Assembly: GCA_965602635.1 (NCBI GenBank)
Contig: CBFCZU010000260.1
Coordinates: 1 to 5,870 of the forward strand
DNA from: CBFCZU01 sp965602635
GTDB lineage: Bacteria > Planctomycetota > Phycisphaerae > SM23-33
Direction: 5' to 3'
DNA: 5,870 nt
This document shows positions 1 through 5,150 of this stretch, in pieces (the stretch's first letter is position 1; every line of letters begins with the position of its first letter). A program made the translations under genes and the position numbers. The notes under the pieces were generated by a model. That model had not been told where the DNA came from. It saw nothing but the letters and a program-made list of their open reading frames with translations, and made no database searches.

Positions 1-401
1 TCGTTCTCCACCACGACCTGCCCGGGCTCCAGCGGCTCGCCGTAGCGGCGGATCAACACGCCGACCTTGCCCTCGGGGATGACGGTGGCTTTCATGGGCC
101 TCGGCCAGTACCAGGTCCAGGGGTTGCGGAAGTGCCGGCCTTCCTTGAGGATTTCAAACTGCGGCCCCTTGAAATCCAGCGAGGGCGCGAGGACGTCTTC
201 GTTGGCGATCTCCTTGCCGGTCTTTTTCAGCAGGGGCGCGAACTGGCCCTTTCCCACGTCGATGCGGCAGAGGAACCAGACGAACATCACCGCTACGACG
301 ACCAGGCCGCCCGCCGCTATCCCGCCGTACTTGAGCAGGTCGCCTCGGCGGACGCCGTATTCGTCGCCCGACTGCCTCGGTTGCTGTCGAAACGTGCTCA
401 T
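1..401 (-). CDS. SPFH/band-7 domain membrane protein, N-terminal part (runs off the left edge)
   Basis: The visible 133 residues have a polar N-terminus, one hydrophobic segment at about residues 26-45 (GGIAAGGLVVVAVMFVWFLC) and then an extracytoplasmic-looking region. Residues 88-99 read GRHFRNPWTWYW, and residues 108-131 contain IPEGKVGVLIRRYGEPLEPG, which resembles the opening strands of an SPFH (stomatin/prohibitin/flotillin) domain. Family members form membrane-anchored oligomeric scaffolds. The ATG at 401 is chosen because AAAGGA lies 7 nt upstream (409-414 on the complement) and because it overlaps the TGA of the preceding gene in an ATGA, as in translational coupling. The C-terminal bulk of the domain and any coiled coil lie outside the window. 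The SPFH call rests on pattern recognition of the N-terminal part only. Scaffold function is family knowledge; the partner or substrate is unknown. Confidence 0.75.
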   Translation of the reverse strand, partial: MSTFRQQPRQSGDEYGVRRGDLLKYGGIAAGGLVVVAVMFVWFLCRIDVGKGQFAPLLKKTGKEIANEDVLAPSLDFKGPQFEILKEGRHFRNPWTWYWPRPMKATVIPEGKVGVLIRRYGEPLEPGQVVVEN

Positions 402-904
402 CGCTGTATCCTTTCTTCCCCGTTAGCTGTTCCTTGCTTGCCGCCCGACCGCGCGGTCAGCGAGGCCTTGACCTCCGGCAGCACCCATACCCGTATCTCG
501 CCGCGCTGCTCGGACTTGGCGTAGCCCTTCCGGGCCAGGGCCTCGAGGATTCGCTCGGCCGTTCCTATGGTGACGTTCAGCTCGCTGGTCAGGTCGGTAA
601 CCGTCAGCTCGCCGCGGCAGTACTTGGCCACTTCGATGGTCTCTTCCAACGGCAGGCGTTTGGCCGAGATCCACAGACCCATCCCGGTGGCCACCACCAC
701 CAGCCACCACGCCGCGTACTGTCCACGCATGGGCGTCGGAAAGCTGGTGGTCATGTCGAGCACGAGCAGGGCTAGGCCACCCCAGAACAAAGCCATCCCC
801 GCAAGGCGTTTCCGGCGCCGGCCTTTCCTGAAGTCGATCAGCGAAAAGTCGACGCGCCTCGTGACCATCCGTGAAAACCGTCGATTGTCCCACCTCGAGA
901 TCAT
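398..904 (-). CDS. Two-TM membrane protein with C-terminal winged-helix-like domain
   Basis: This 168-residue protein begins with a very basic stretch (residues 4-33, ending GRRRKR), followed by two hydrophobic segments at about 34-51 and 64-80 joined by a short loop. Residues 86-145 look like a winged helix: an acidic first helix (LPLEETIEVAKY), a turn-helix pair (TVTDLTSELNVTIGTAERIL), then ALARKGYA and a beta-wing ending EIRVWVLPEV. The positive-inside rule places both ends in the cytoplasm, so the domain could contact DNA or a protein at the membrane. The gene overlaps the SPFH gene by 4 bases and precedes it, which indicates one operon. The ATG at 904 gives the longest frame, but its Shine-Dalgarno is weak; Met13 at 868 is an alternative. 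I do not recognise a named family. The domain may be structural rather than DNA-binding. Confidence 0.8.
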   Translation of the reverse strand: MISRWDNRRFSRMVTRRVDFSLIDFRKGRRRKRLAGMALFWGGLALLVLDMTTSFPTPMRGQYAAWWLVVVATGMGLWISAKRLPLEETIEVAKYCRGELTVTDLTSELNVTIGTAERILEALARKGYAKSEQRGEIRVWVLPEVKASLTARSGGKQGTANGEERIQR

Positions 905-946
905 CTTGATGTCAACCTATCCGCCGCCACCAGCGGTCACAAACAA

Positions 947-952
947 ATTCTA
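947..952 (-). promoter_or_regulatory. Candidate -10 box (TAGAAT) for the winged-helix/SPFH operon
   Basis: On the minus strand GGGTAGAAT occurs here, matching TATAAT at 5 of 6 bases. It would start transcription near 940, about 36 nt before the ATG at 904. No convincing -35 box is present at 16-18 bp (best is CTGAAG, 3 of 6). A similar TAGAAT box sits ahead of the AlbA_2 gene at 3158-3163. Confidence 0.35.
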
Positions 953-993
953 CCCGCCGGCCACGGGGCTTCAGGCCCGCGGCTGGCGGCCGT

Positions 994-1050
994 AAATTTC
1001 ATTTTCCCGCGATTTCTCCGGGAGGAGGAGGTAGCGTTTGCGCGCGCAAA
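994..1050 (+). repeat. Dispersed 57-bp repeat, copy A, ending in palindrome TTTGCGCGCGCAAA
   Basis: This 57-bp segment aligns without gaps to 3059-3115, with 49 of 57 bases identical. It opens with AAATTTCATTTTC, has a CGCGATTTC core and a purine-rich GGAGG stretch, and closes with the perfect 14-bp palindrome at 1037-1050. Weaker similarity extends about 10 bases to the left (from about 984). It lies in the gap between divergent genes, 91 bp before the deacetylase start. In the minus frame both copies could be read as peptides, but 7 of the 8 differences alter the amino acid, so selection as protein is unlikely. Confidence 0.85.
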
Positions 1051-1141
1051 TGGGTTCCCAGAACGGCTCGGCAGGAGATGCAGGCGGCCCGCGGCCTGTC
1101 GGTGTCCGGTCGCTTCCCGACGCCTTCGAAAAGGAGCAGAG

Positions 1142-1960
1142 ATGGACGACAAGTTGCGAATCCTCATGATCGGCGCGCATCCCGACGACGGCGAGGTCAG
1201 CATCGGCGGCGCTGCCGCGCTCTGGGCCGCCGCCGGGCACAAGGTCCGTCTCGTCAGCGCCACCAACGGTCAGACGGGCCACCAGGTTCAGGCCGGCGCC
1301 CAGCTCGCCCGGCGGCGCATCGCCGAGGCAAGGGCTGCGGCCAAGGTGCTCGCCGTGGAGAGCCGGGTGCTGCCGATCCCCAACGGGCAGATCGAGCCGA
1401 GCCTCATTTACCGGCGGACGTTCATCCGGCTGATGCGCGAGTTCGGGCCGGACCTGGTCGTCACGCATCGGCCCAACGACTACCACCCCGACCACCGCTA
1501 CACCTCGCAGCTCGTCCAGGACTCGGCCTACCTGGTGATGGTCCCCAACAACGTCCCGGAGACCCCGCCGCTGCGGCACAACCCGGTGATGGCGTATTGC
1601 AGCGACGATTTCCAGAAGCCCACGGCCTTCAGCCCCGACGTGGTCGTCGCGATCGACTCGGTGATCGAGAAGAAGTATGACGCCATGCATTGCCACGCAA
1701 GCCAGATGTACGAGTGGATCCCCTGGACCCGCGGCAAGCTCGACGAGGTGCCGGCCGGCGACGCCGACCGCCGGGCGTGGCTGTTCGAGCGGCGGTCCCG
1801 GAGTGACCGGGCCATCGCTGACCGCTTCCGCGACGCCCTGATCGCCCGCTACGGCAAGGCGAAAGGCTCGGCCGTCCAGTACGCCGAGGCATTCGAGGGC
1901 TGCGAGTACGGCACCAAGCTCGACGACACCCAGATCGAGCGCATCTTCGGCCGGATGTAG
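1142..1960 (+). CDS. PIG-L/LmbE-family zinc-dependent deacetylase
   Basis: This 272-residue protein carries the family signature near the N-terminus, IGAHPDDGEVSIGG (residues 10-23). His13 and Asp16 are the expected zinc ligands and Asp15 the expected general base. The second signature is HRPNDYHPDHRY (109-120), with His118 the expected third ligand. The motif SATNGQTGH (39-47) is also typical. PIG-L enzymes remove acetyl groups from N-acetylglucosaminyl or similar N-acyl amino-sugar conjugates. All metal residues are present and the length is normal, so the enzyme is probably active; its substrate cannot be read from the sequence. No signal peptide is seen, so it is likely cytoplasmic. The ATG at 1142 is preceded by AAGGAG (1131-1136) at 5 nt spacing. 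The codons are strongly GC-rich at third positions. It is a single gene convergent with the flavin-reductase-like gene, 37 bp apart. Confidence 0.93.
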   Translation: MDDKLRILMIGAHPDDGEVSIGGAAALWAAAGHKVRLVSATNGQTGHQVQAGAQLARRRIAEARAAAKVLAVESRVLPIPNGQIEPSLIYRRTFIRLMREFGPDLVVTHRPNDYHPDHRYTSQLVQDSAYLVMVPNNVPETPPLRHNPVMAYCSDDFQKPTAFSPDVVVAIDSVIEKKYDAMHCHASQMYEWIPWTRGKLDEVPAGDADRRAWLFERRSRSDRAIADRFRDALIARYGKAKGSAVQYAEAFEGCEYGTKLDDTQIERIFGRM

Positions 1961-1997
1961 ACCGCCGCGGCGCCGCCTCACCTCGTTCGGCTCGCTG

Positions 1998-2513
1998 TCA
2001 GTCTGTCGTCCGAGGCAGTCCTCCCATCTTGTATCGCGGCCCGACGGTGTAGAGGCGGTTGAGGCCTTTCTCGCTCAGGTGGGCGGCGACGACCTCGCCG
2101 ACGAGCACCACGTGGTCGCCCGCCTCCATCTCACCCGCCAGCCGGCACTCGAAGTTGGCCACCGCGTCGGCCAGCAGGACGCTGTCGATCTCGCTCGCCG
2201 GCTGGGTCTTCGCGCCGCTGTCGGCGAGCTTGTCGGTGTCGCGGCCGCTCTTGGTGCCGAAGAGCATCGCCTCGTCCCGCTGGTGCTCGGAGGGGAAGGC
2301 GATCACGAACTCCCCGGCCCCGCGAACGGCCTCCAGCGACCACCGCGTCTTGCCGATCGACACGGCCATCATCGGCGGATCGCCCGAGACGATCATCGTC
2401 CAGCCGAGCGTGATCGGGTTGTGCTTGCCGGCTGAGTCCTTGGCTATGGCGATGACGACCTGCTCGGGGTACTTGCTGGCGACTGCCTCTGAGTAGCTCA
2501 CTTGCCGCTGCAT
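1998..2513 (-). CDS. Flavin-reductase-like FMN-binding split-barrel protein
   Basis: The 171-residue product matches the flavin-reductase-like/flavoredoxin pattern. An N-terminal strand (QVVIAIAKD, 18-26) is followed by NPITLGWTMIVSGDPPMMAVSIG (32-54), the usual flavin-contacting region. Then come GEFVIAFPSE (67-76), GTKSGRDTDKLADSG (86-100), and FECRLAGEMEAGDHVVLVGEVV (121-142), where GDHxxxxGEV is a typical conserved strand. Relatives bind FMN and either reduce free flavin with NAD(P)H for a partner oxygenase or act as electron carriers. No partner is encoded here, so the role is open. The frame is open upstream to 2912, but that stretch is repeat-derived. The ATG at 2513 is chosen because the domain begins there and GGGGAGAG (2521-2528 on the complement) lies 7 nt upstream. 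The gene has no obvious operon partner. Confidence 0.9.
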   Translation of the reverse strand: MQRQVSYSEAVASKYPEQVVIAIAKDSAGKHNPITLGWTMIVSGDPPMMAVSIGKTRWSLEAVRGAGEFVIAFPSEHQRDEAMLFGTKSGRDTDKLADSGAKTQPASEIDSVLLADAVANFECRLAGEMEAGDHVVLVGEVVAAHLSEKGLNRLYTVGPRYKMGGLPRTTD

Positions 2514-2588
2514 CTCAGGTCTCTCCCCGATAGGAGTTGGCGTCTCCCGCCCGGCCACGCCGCCCGGCGGCTCGCCCGCCAGTGTACC

Positions 2589-2719
2589 GGAAAGCCCCGG
2601 ACCGAGGCGGAACAGAACGGAACGAAACGGAATCCCGATGCATCGGGACGGAGAACCCCGGAACGAAACGGAAAGTTTCGGAAAGTTCTGGAACGAATCG
2701 GAACGTTTCGGAACCGCCC
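2589..2719 (+). repeat. Degenerate 10-bp tandem array, consensus GGAACGAAAC
   Basis: Units beginning GGA recur at 2589, 2599, 2609, 2619, 2629, 2650, 2660, 2670, 2680, 2690, 2700 and 2710. The period is exactly 10 bp except for one 21-bp step, where the TCCCGATGCATCGGGA palindrome has been accommodated. The best units are GGAACGAAAC (2619 and 2660), GGAAAGTTTC (2670), GGAACGAATC (2690) and GGAACGTTTC (2700). The array starts 76 bp upstream of the flavin-reductase-like start codon, so it may overlap that gene's promoter. Confidence 0.85.
2633..2648. repeat. Perfect 16-bp palindrome TCCCGATGCATCGGGA
   Basis: Both 8-base arms are exactly complementary with no spacer, which is more typical of a dimeric protein binding site or a mobile repeat than of an RNA hairpin. 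It sits between two blocks of the decamer array and accounts for the single break in its 10-bp phase. Confidence 0.8.
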
Positions 2720-2848
2720 CCAAATCCGTAAGTCCTTGTGGCACAATGCATTTCCTGTTTTGAGCCGCAATCGACGCGAGCAACGCAGACTCTGTTGAGC
2801 GCAAACGGCCCGGTCGGCCTGGATTGCCTGCCTTGCCGTCGCCGGCCG

Positions 2849-2869
2849 AAATCCCAAATCCCAAATCCC
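2849..2869 (+). repeat. Three exact tandem heptamers AAATCCC
   Basis: AAATCCC occurs at 2849, 2856 and 2863, directly abutting the 2868-2886 inverted repeat. It belongs to a cluster of 7-bp-period repeats; a second, different heptamer array follows at 2888. Confidence 0.85.
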
Positions 2870-2886
2870 TGCCTGCGGCAGGCAGG
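2868..2886. repeat. Inverted repeat CCTGCCTGC-G-GCAGGCAGG
   Basis: Nine-base arms are perfectly complementary around a single central G. It lies exactly between two heptamer arrays. As RNA it could fold only after opening the inner pairs to form a loop; no T-tract follows, so I do not call it a terminator. Confidence 0.75.
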
Positions 2887-2887
2887 C

Positions 2888-2922
2888 GCACTCCGCACCT
2901 CGCACTCTGCACTTCGCACTCG
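2888..2922 (+). repeat. Five tandem heptamers of the form GCACTYY
   Basis: The units are GCACTCC, GCACCTC, GCACTCT, GCACTTC and GCACTCG at 2888, 2895, 2902, 2909 and 2916. They resemble the short tandemly repeated repetitive heptamers known from some cyanobacterial genomes, though the sequence differs. They lie in non-coding DNA. Confidence 0.85.
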
Positions 2923-2989
2923 CTGCTCCTAACCTCGCTCGGGGCGCGCGCAGCGACACACGCCCCCCGTACTTACCCCCCGCGCGCCT

Positions 2990-3005
2990 GTTTGCGCGCG
3001 CAAAC
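2990..3005. repeat. 16-bp palindrome GTTTGCGCGCGCAAAC (partial copy of the dispersed repeat)
   Basis: This perfect palindrome contains the 14-bp end of copy A and is followed by TTGCCATA twice (3009-3016 and 3027-3034), separated by a 10-bp GC-rich stretch. It lacks the AAATTTCATTTTC arm, so it is a partial or boundary copy. With copy B it brackets an interval from 2990 to 3115. Confidence 0.8.
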
Positions 3006-3058
3006 GTGTTGCCATAGAGGGGCCTCTTGCCATAACCCACGGCCGGGCCGGCGTCCGA

Positions 3059-3115
3059 AAATTTCATTTTCTCGCGATTTCGCCGCCAGGGGGGGGTAGA
3101 GATTGCGCGCGCAAA
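3059..3115 (+). repeat. Dispersed 57-bp repeat, copy B
   Basis: It is gap-free and about 86% identical to copy A (994-1050), with the same order: AAATTTCATTTTC, CGCGATTTC, a G-rich run, then a GCGCGC-centred palindrome. One arm of the palindrome is degenerate here (ATTGCGCGCGCAAA at 3102-3115). The same orientation and same left flank (a CCGGCG-like block before the AAATTT) show that the true repeat is slightly longer than 57 bp. Confidence 0.85.
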
Positions 3116-3134
3116 CATATCACCATGCTGCCCC

Positions 3135-3163
3135 TTGCCGCCCGCCCCCGGCTGGCGTAGAAT
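3135..3163 (+). promoter_or_regulatory. Candidate promoter upstream of the AlbA_2 gene
   Basis: TTGCCG (3135-3140), a 17-bp spacer and TAGAAT (3158-3163) form a sigma-70-like arrangement with 3 of 6 and 5 of 6 consensus matches. Transcription would start near 3170, leaving a leader of about 130 nt before the ATG at 3299. That leader contains a small inverted repeat, TGTGT/ACACA, at 3227-3242. Confidence 0.4.
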
Positions 3164-3298
3164 CGCACCCACGATAAGGCGGGGCGGGGGACAACATTCC
3201 CGACCCCCGGTGGTAACCGAGCCGCCTGTGTAAGGAAACACAACATAACGAAACATCGGTGACGGCGTGACATTTACCCGCACTGCGGGGCCCAAGCA

Positions 3299-4510
3299 AT
3301 GCCACTCCCTGCGAAGCGATTTGCTGATTGGTCGAAAGACGAGTTGAACGCGCTCGTGCAGGACCCTCCTGCCGTCGAGTCCGTCCGGCTGGATTTTAAG
3401 GCTGACTGCAAGCTGCTATCTTTTGGGAATAAGGAACGGGAGAAGGGCCGACGTGATATCCTCATCGATGTATCCGCAATGGCCAACGGTGCGGGTGGGG
3501 CTCTATTGATCGGCGTGAGGCAGACCGGCAAGCGGGGTCACCCGCCCTACGCTGAGACTGTCACGGGCATTGGGAAACCAGAGCCCCTCAGGCAAGCAAT
3601 TGAGGGGCTCGTCAATACGCACCTGGACGTACGCCCCGGGCCTTTAGTGTGCCACGCGATCCCACATGAAGAGGGATCGGCCGTTCTGGTCGTCGAGGTT
3701 CCGGCGAACACCTACTGCTTGAGCATGGTGACCTACAACGACATCGGCCAGTTCTGGATTCGGAGAGGGACGGACAACCGACTGATGACGACTGACGAGA
3801 TTGAATACAAGTTCAGCGAATTCGCGAAGGTGCGAGATTCAGCCTCCCTGGAGCTCAGGAAGATCCGCATGGAACTGCGGCGAAGCCAGATTCGACCCAT
3901 GGTGTGGTTCGCCGGTGTGCCAATTGCCCGTGCCAGAGATCACATCCCCGTCGACATTGGCGCCATGCAGGAGATCGTTCAGGACTCGTCGTATTTCCAT
4001 GTCTTTCCAAGCAAGAAGCGCCACAGCAGTTGCGTACCTCCCTGCTATGTCAGATCGCTTGTACCGGGGTTGCGGGGCATCATCCTGTCACGTGAGCTTG
4101 GAGAGCGGGCTGTGCTTGAAATCCGCCGTGATGGCACCGTGATCTTCGCCCACAAGGCGGCACATGGGACAAAGGGGGGCCCGCCCCGCGAAATGATCGC
4201 GATCGGGTCGATCTATGAGCCGCTCATGAGCGGCATATTCCTTCTTGCGGACGTTCAGAACAAGTTCGGCATCGCGAAGCTGGCCCTTGTACAAGCAGGG
4301 CTAATGGGGGTCAAAGGCAAAGCAGTGGTCTACGAAGATGGGCACTTCGCAGCCCCGGAGTTCGACAAGGTTGACTGTCCCTTGGATCCTATTCTGCTGG
4401 ATGAGCTTTGGGTCCCGAGGGACCTATTCGACGGATGGGCGCGTCAGATCGCTAACGCCCTGCATCAAGTGAAGCCCCTCATCTGGCCTCCGTTGGTCCC
4501 GCGCGGGTGA
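3299..4510 (+). CDS. Schlafen-type AlbA_2 domain protein with unassigned C-terminal half
   Basis: The N-terminal third of this 403-residue protein fits the Schlafen AlbA_2 domain. Glu27 and Asp32 with Lys34 sit in ESVRLDFKADC (27-37), where the family usually has E-x4-E-x-K. Next come DVSAMANGAGGALLIGV (57-73), the hallmark AxAN-x-GG-LLIGV, and a late segment FWIRRGTDNRLMTTDEI (152-168). AlbA_2 proteins are nucleic-acid-associated, and relatives include tRNA-cleaving Schlafens and bacterial defence or regulatory proteins. Residues from about 180 to 403 show alternating helices and strands (VLEIRRDGTVIFAHK is one strand pair) but match nothing I recognise; there is no obvious AAA or helicase motif. 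The ATG at 3299 has only a weak GGGG (3287-3290) 8 nt upstream. Third positions are less GC-biased than in the deacetylase gene, which hints at transfer. It is a single gene, convergent with the 133-residue gene. Confidence 0.85.
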   Translation: MPLPAKRFADWSKDELNALVQDPPAVESVRLDFKADCKLLSFGNKEREKGRRDILIDVSAMANGAGGALLIGVRQTGKRGHPPYAETVTGIGKPEPLRQAIEGLVNTHLDVRPGPLVCHAIPHEEGSAVLVVEVPANTYCLSMVTYNDIGQFWIRRGTDNRLMTTDEIEYKFSEFAKVRDSASLELRKIRMELRRSQIRPMVWFAGVPIARARDHIPVDIGAMQEIVQDSSYFHVFPSKKRHSSCVPPCYVRSLVPGLRGIILSRELGERAVLEIRRDGTVIFAHKAAHGTKGGPPREMIAIGSIYEPLMSGIFLLADVQNKFGIAKLALVQAGLMGVKGKAVVYEDGHFAAPEFDKVDCPLDPILLDELWVPRDLFDGWARQIANALHQVKPLIWPPLVPRG

Positions 4511-4658
4511 CACCGGACACACTAGAGCAGAGCTGCCTCGATAGTGGCAGACAGTCGGTCGGCATCGACGGAGGGCCCCTAGCATGCCTCTGCCAAACTT
4601 CCGGCGCCTCCCACATCACGGTTGCTCGGGAACGCCCTCCCACCCGCCGGTTTTCAGC

Positions 4659-5060
4659 TCATTTTCCAAATGGCAACTGCCTCCGGACGCAAGTCGTTCG
4701 TACGCGTCCTCCAATTGGACCCCAGGCGAAAATAATCTGAAGCTCGGGCGGCGTTCGCTCATCAACCCGCACTCTTGCACTATGGGTGTCGGTGTAGGTT
4801 CGCTCCTCGCCCGGTTGTAGGGCGACGTCCTGGCAGAGAACCTTGCCCTGTTCCGGATCGCACAGAATCTCTGCATCTCGAACGACGGCCTTGGCCTCTC
4901 CAATCCTCAGGGGGGTGTCACCCAGGATATTCATCACGCGAACGGTGAAGGTAGCTCCGACGAGAGTTTCGGGCCCAGCACCGCAGTTCTTCCTGGGTTC
5001 TGAGAACGGGGCGAAATCAAGTAGGTCGACCTGCAGCTTCTGGGGTCGGCTGGACGCCAT
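4659..5060 (-). CDS. Hypothetical 133-residue beta-rich protein
   Basis: I do not recognise this protein. It is polar, with no signal peptide or membrane segment, so it is probably cytoplasmic. Alternating hydrophobic stretches (LVGATFTVRVMNI, KAVVRDAEIL, ARVRVDE, LQIIFAWGP) and a mid-protein QPGEERTYT turn suggest a beta-sandwich, Ig-like fold. Four cysteines (26, 67, 76, 124) are spaced irregularly, without a clear zinc motif. It is accepted as a gene because AAGGA lies 8 nt before the ATG at 5060, a TTGACA-type promoter precedes it, and the frame is clean with natural codon use. The third positions resemble those of the convergent AlbA_2 gene, 148 bp away; a shared accessory origin is possible but unproven. 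It runs divergently from the GNAT gene. Confidence 0.7.
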   Translation of the reverse strand: MASSRPQKLQVDLLDFAPFSEPRKNCGAGPETLVGATFTVRVMNILGDTPLRIGEAKAVVRDAEILCDPEQGKVLCQDVALQPGEERTYTDTHSARVRVDERTPPELQIIFAWGPIGGRVRTTCVRRQLPFGK

Positions 5061-5076
5061 AGGAGCATTCCTTCCC

Positions 5077-5094
5077 CCGGCCCCTGGTGGCCGG
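5077..5094 (-). promoter_or_regulatory. Short hairpin at the 5' end of the 133-residue gene transcript
   Basis: CCGGCC (5077-5082) and GGCCGG (5089-5094) form a 6-bp all-GC stem with a 6-nt loop. It lies between the predicted transcription start and the AAGGA ribosome binding site. It could stabilise the 5' end or affect translation; both ideas are inference. Confidence 0.4.
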
Positions 5095-5101
5095 AGGGTG
5101 G

Positions 5102-5130
5102 ATTGTGGGGCGGGCGGGGGCGTTTGTCAA
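5102..5130 (-). promoter_or_regulatory. Sigma-70-like promoter of the 133-residue gene
   Basis: On the minus strand a perfect TTGACA (5130-5125) is followed by a 17-bp spacer and CACAAT (5107-5102, 4 of 6). Transcription would begin near 5095, only about 35 nt before the ATG at 5060. The box spacing, strand and distance all fit, making this the best promoter in the window. Confidence 0.6.
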
Positions 5131-5150
5131 CGGGCACGTATTGGCATAAG

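Larger units (their letters stand above)
2514..3298. other. 785-bp gene-poor spacer composed of stacked repeats
   Basis: No reading frame here is believable. The long frames on both strands translate the decamer, heptamer and palindromic repeats and give low-complexity arginine-, proline- and serine-rich peptides with no ribosome binding site or conserved pattern. It separates the divergent flavin-reductase-like and AlbA_2 genes and must hold both promoters. From left to right it contains a decamer array (2589-2719), a 16-bp palindrome inside it, AAATCCC heptamers, a 9-bp-arm inverted repeat, GCACTYY heptamers, the GCGCGC-centred palindrome and copy B of the 57-bp repeat. The remaining unique stretches are roughly 2720-2848, 2923-2989 and 3116-3298. 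Confidence 0.8.

Noticed and set aside
1967..1976. GCGGCGCCGC palindrome between the convergent deacetylase and reductase genes as a terminator
   Set aside because: It has no loop and no T-tract on either strand; it is expected from local GC content.
971..1981. 336-residue minus-strand frame opposite the deacetylase
   Set aside because: It is a shadow produced by GC-rich third positions; the plus strand carries intact PIG-L zinc motifs.
2739..2750. TGGCAC-AATGCA resembling a sigma-54 -24/-12 site
   Set aside because: The GG and GC elements are 8 bp apart start to start where 12 is required. TTGTGGCACAA is simply a short inverted repeat.
2514..2912. N-terminal extension of the flavin-reductase-like gene
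   Set aside because: The frame is open, but the extra residues come from the repeat arrays. The family domain and a Shine-Dalgarno both point to 2513.
2849..2922. Heptamer arrays as a CRISPR array
   Set aside because: The units are 7 bp, contiguous and without spacers, and no cas gene is present.
2738..2932. 64-residue plus-strand frame in the gap
   Set aside because: Its second half is only the translated AAATCCC and GCACTYY arrays, with no start signal.
2498..3295. 265-residue minus-strand open frame covering the whole repeat-rich gap
   Set aside because: It translates through the decamers, heptamers and palindromes, is arginine- and proline-rich low complexity, overlaps the flavin-reductase-like start and has no ribosome binding site.
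4511..4658. Search for a terminator or small gene between the AlbA_2 gene and the 133-residue gene
   Set aside because: Only a 4-bp TGCC/GGCA stem is visible and the short frames lack start signals; nothing can be supported.
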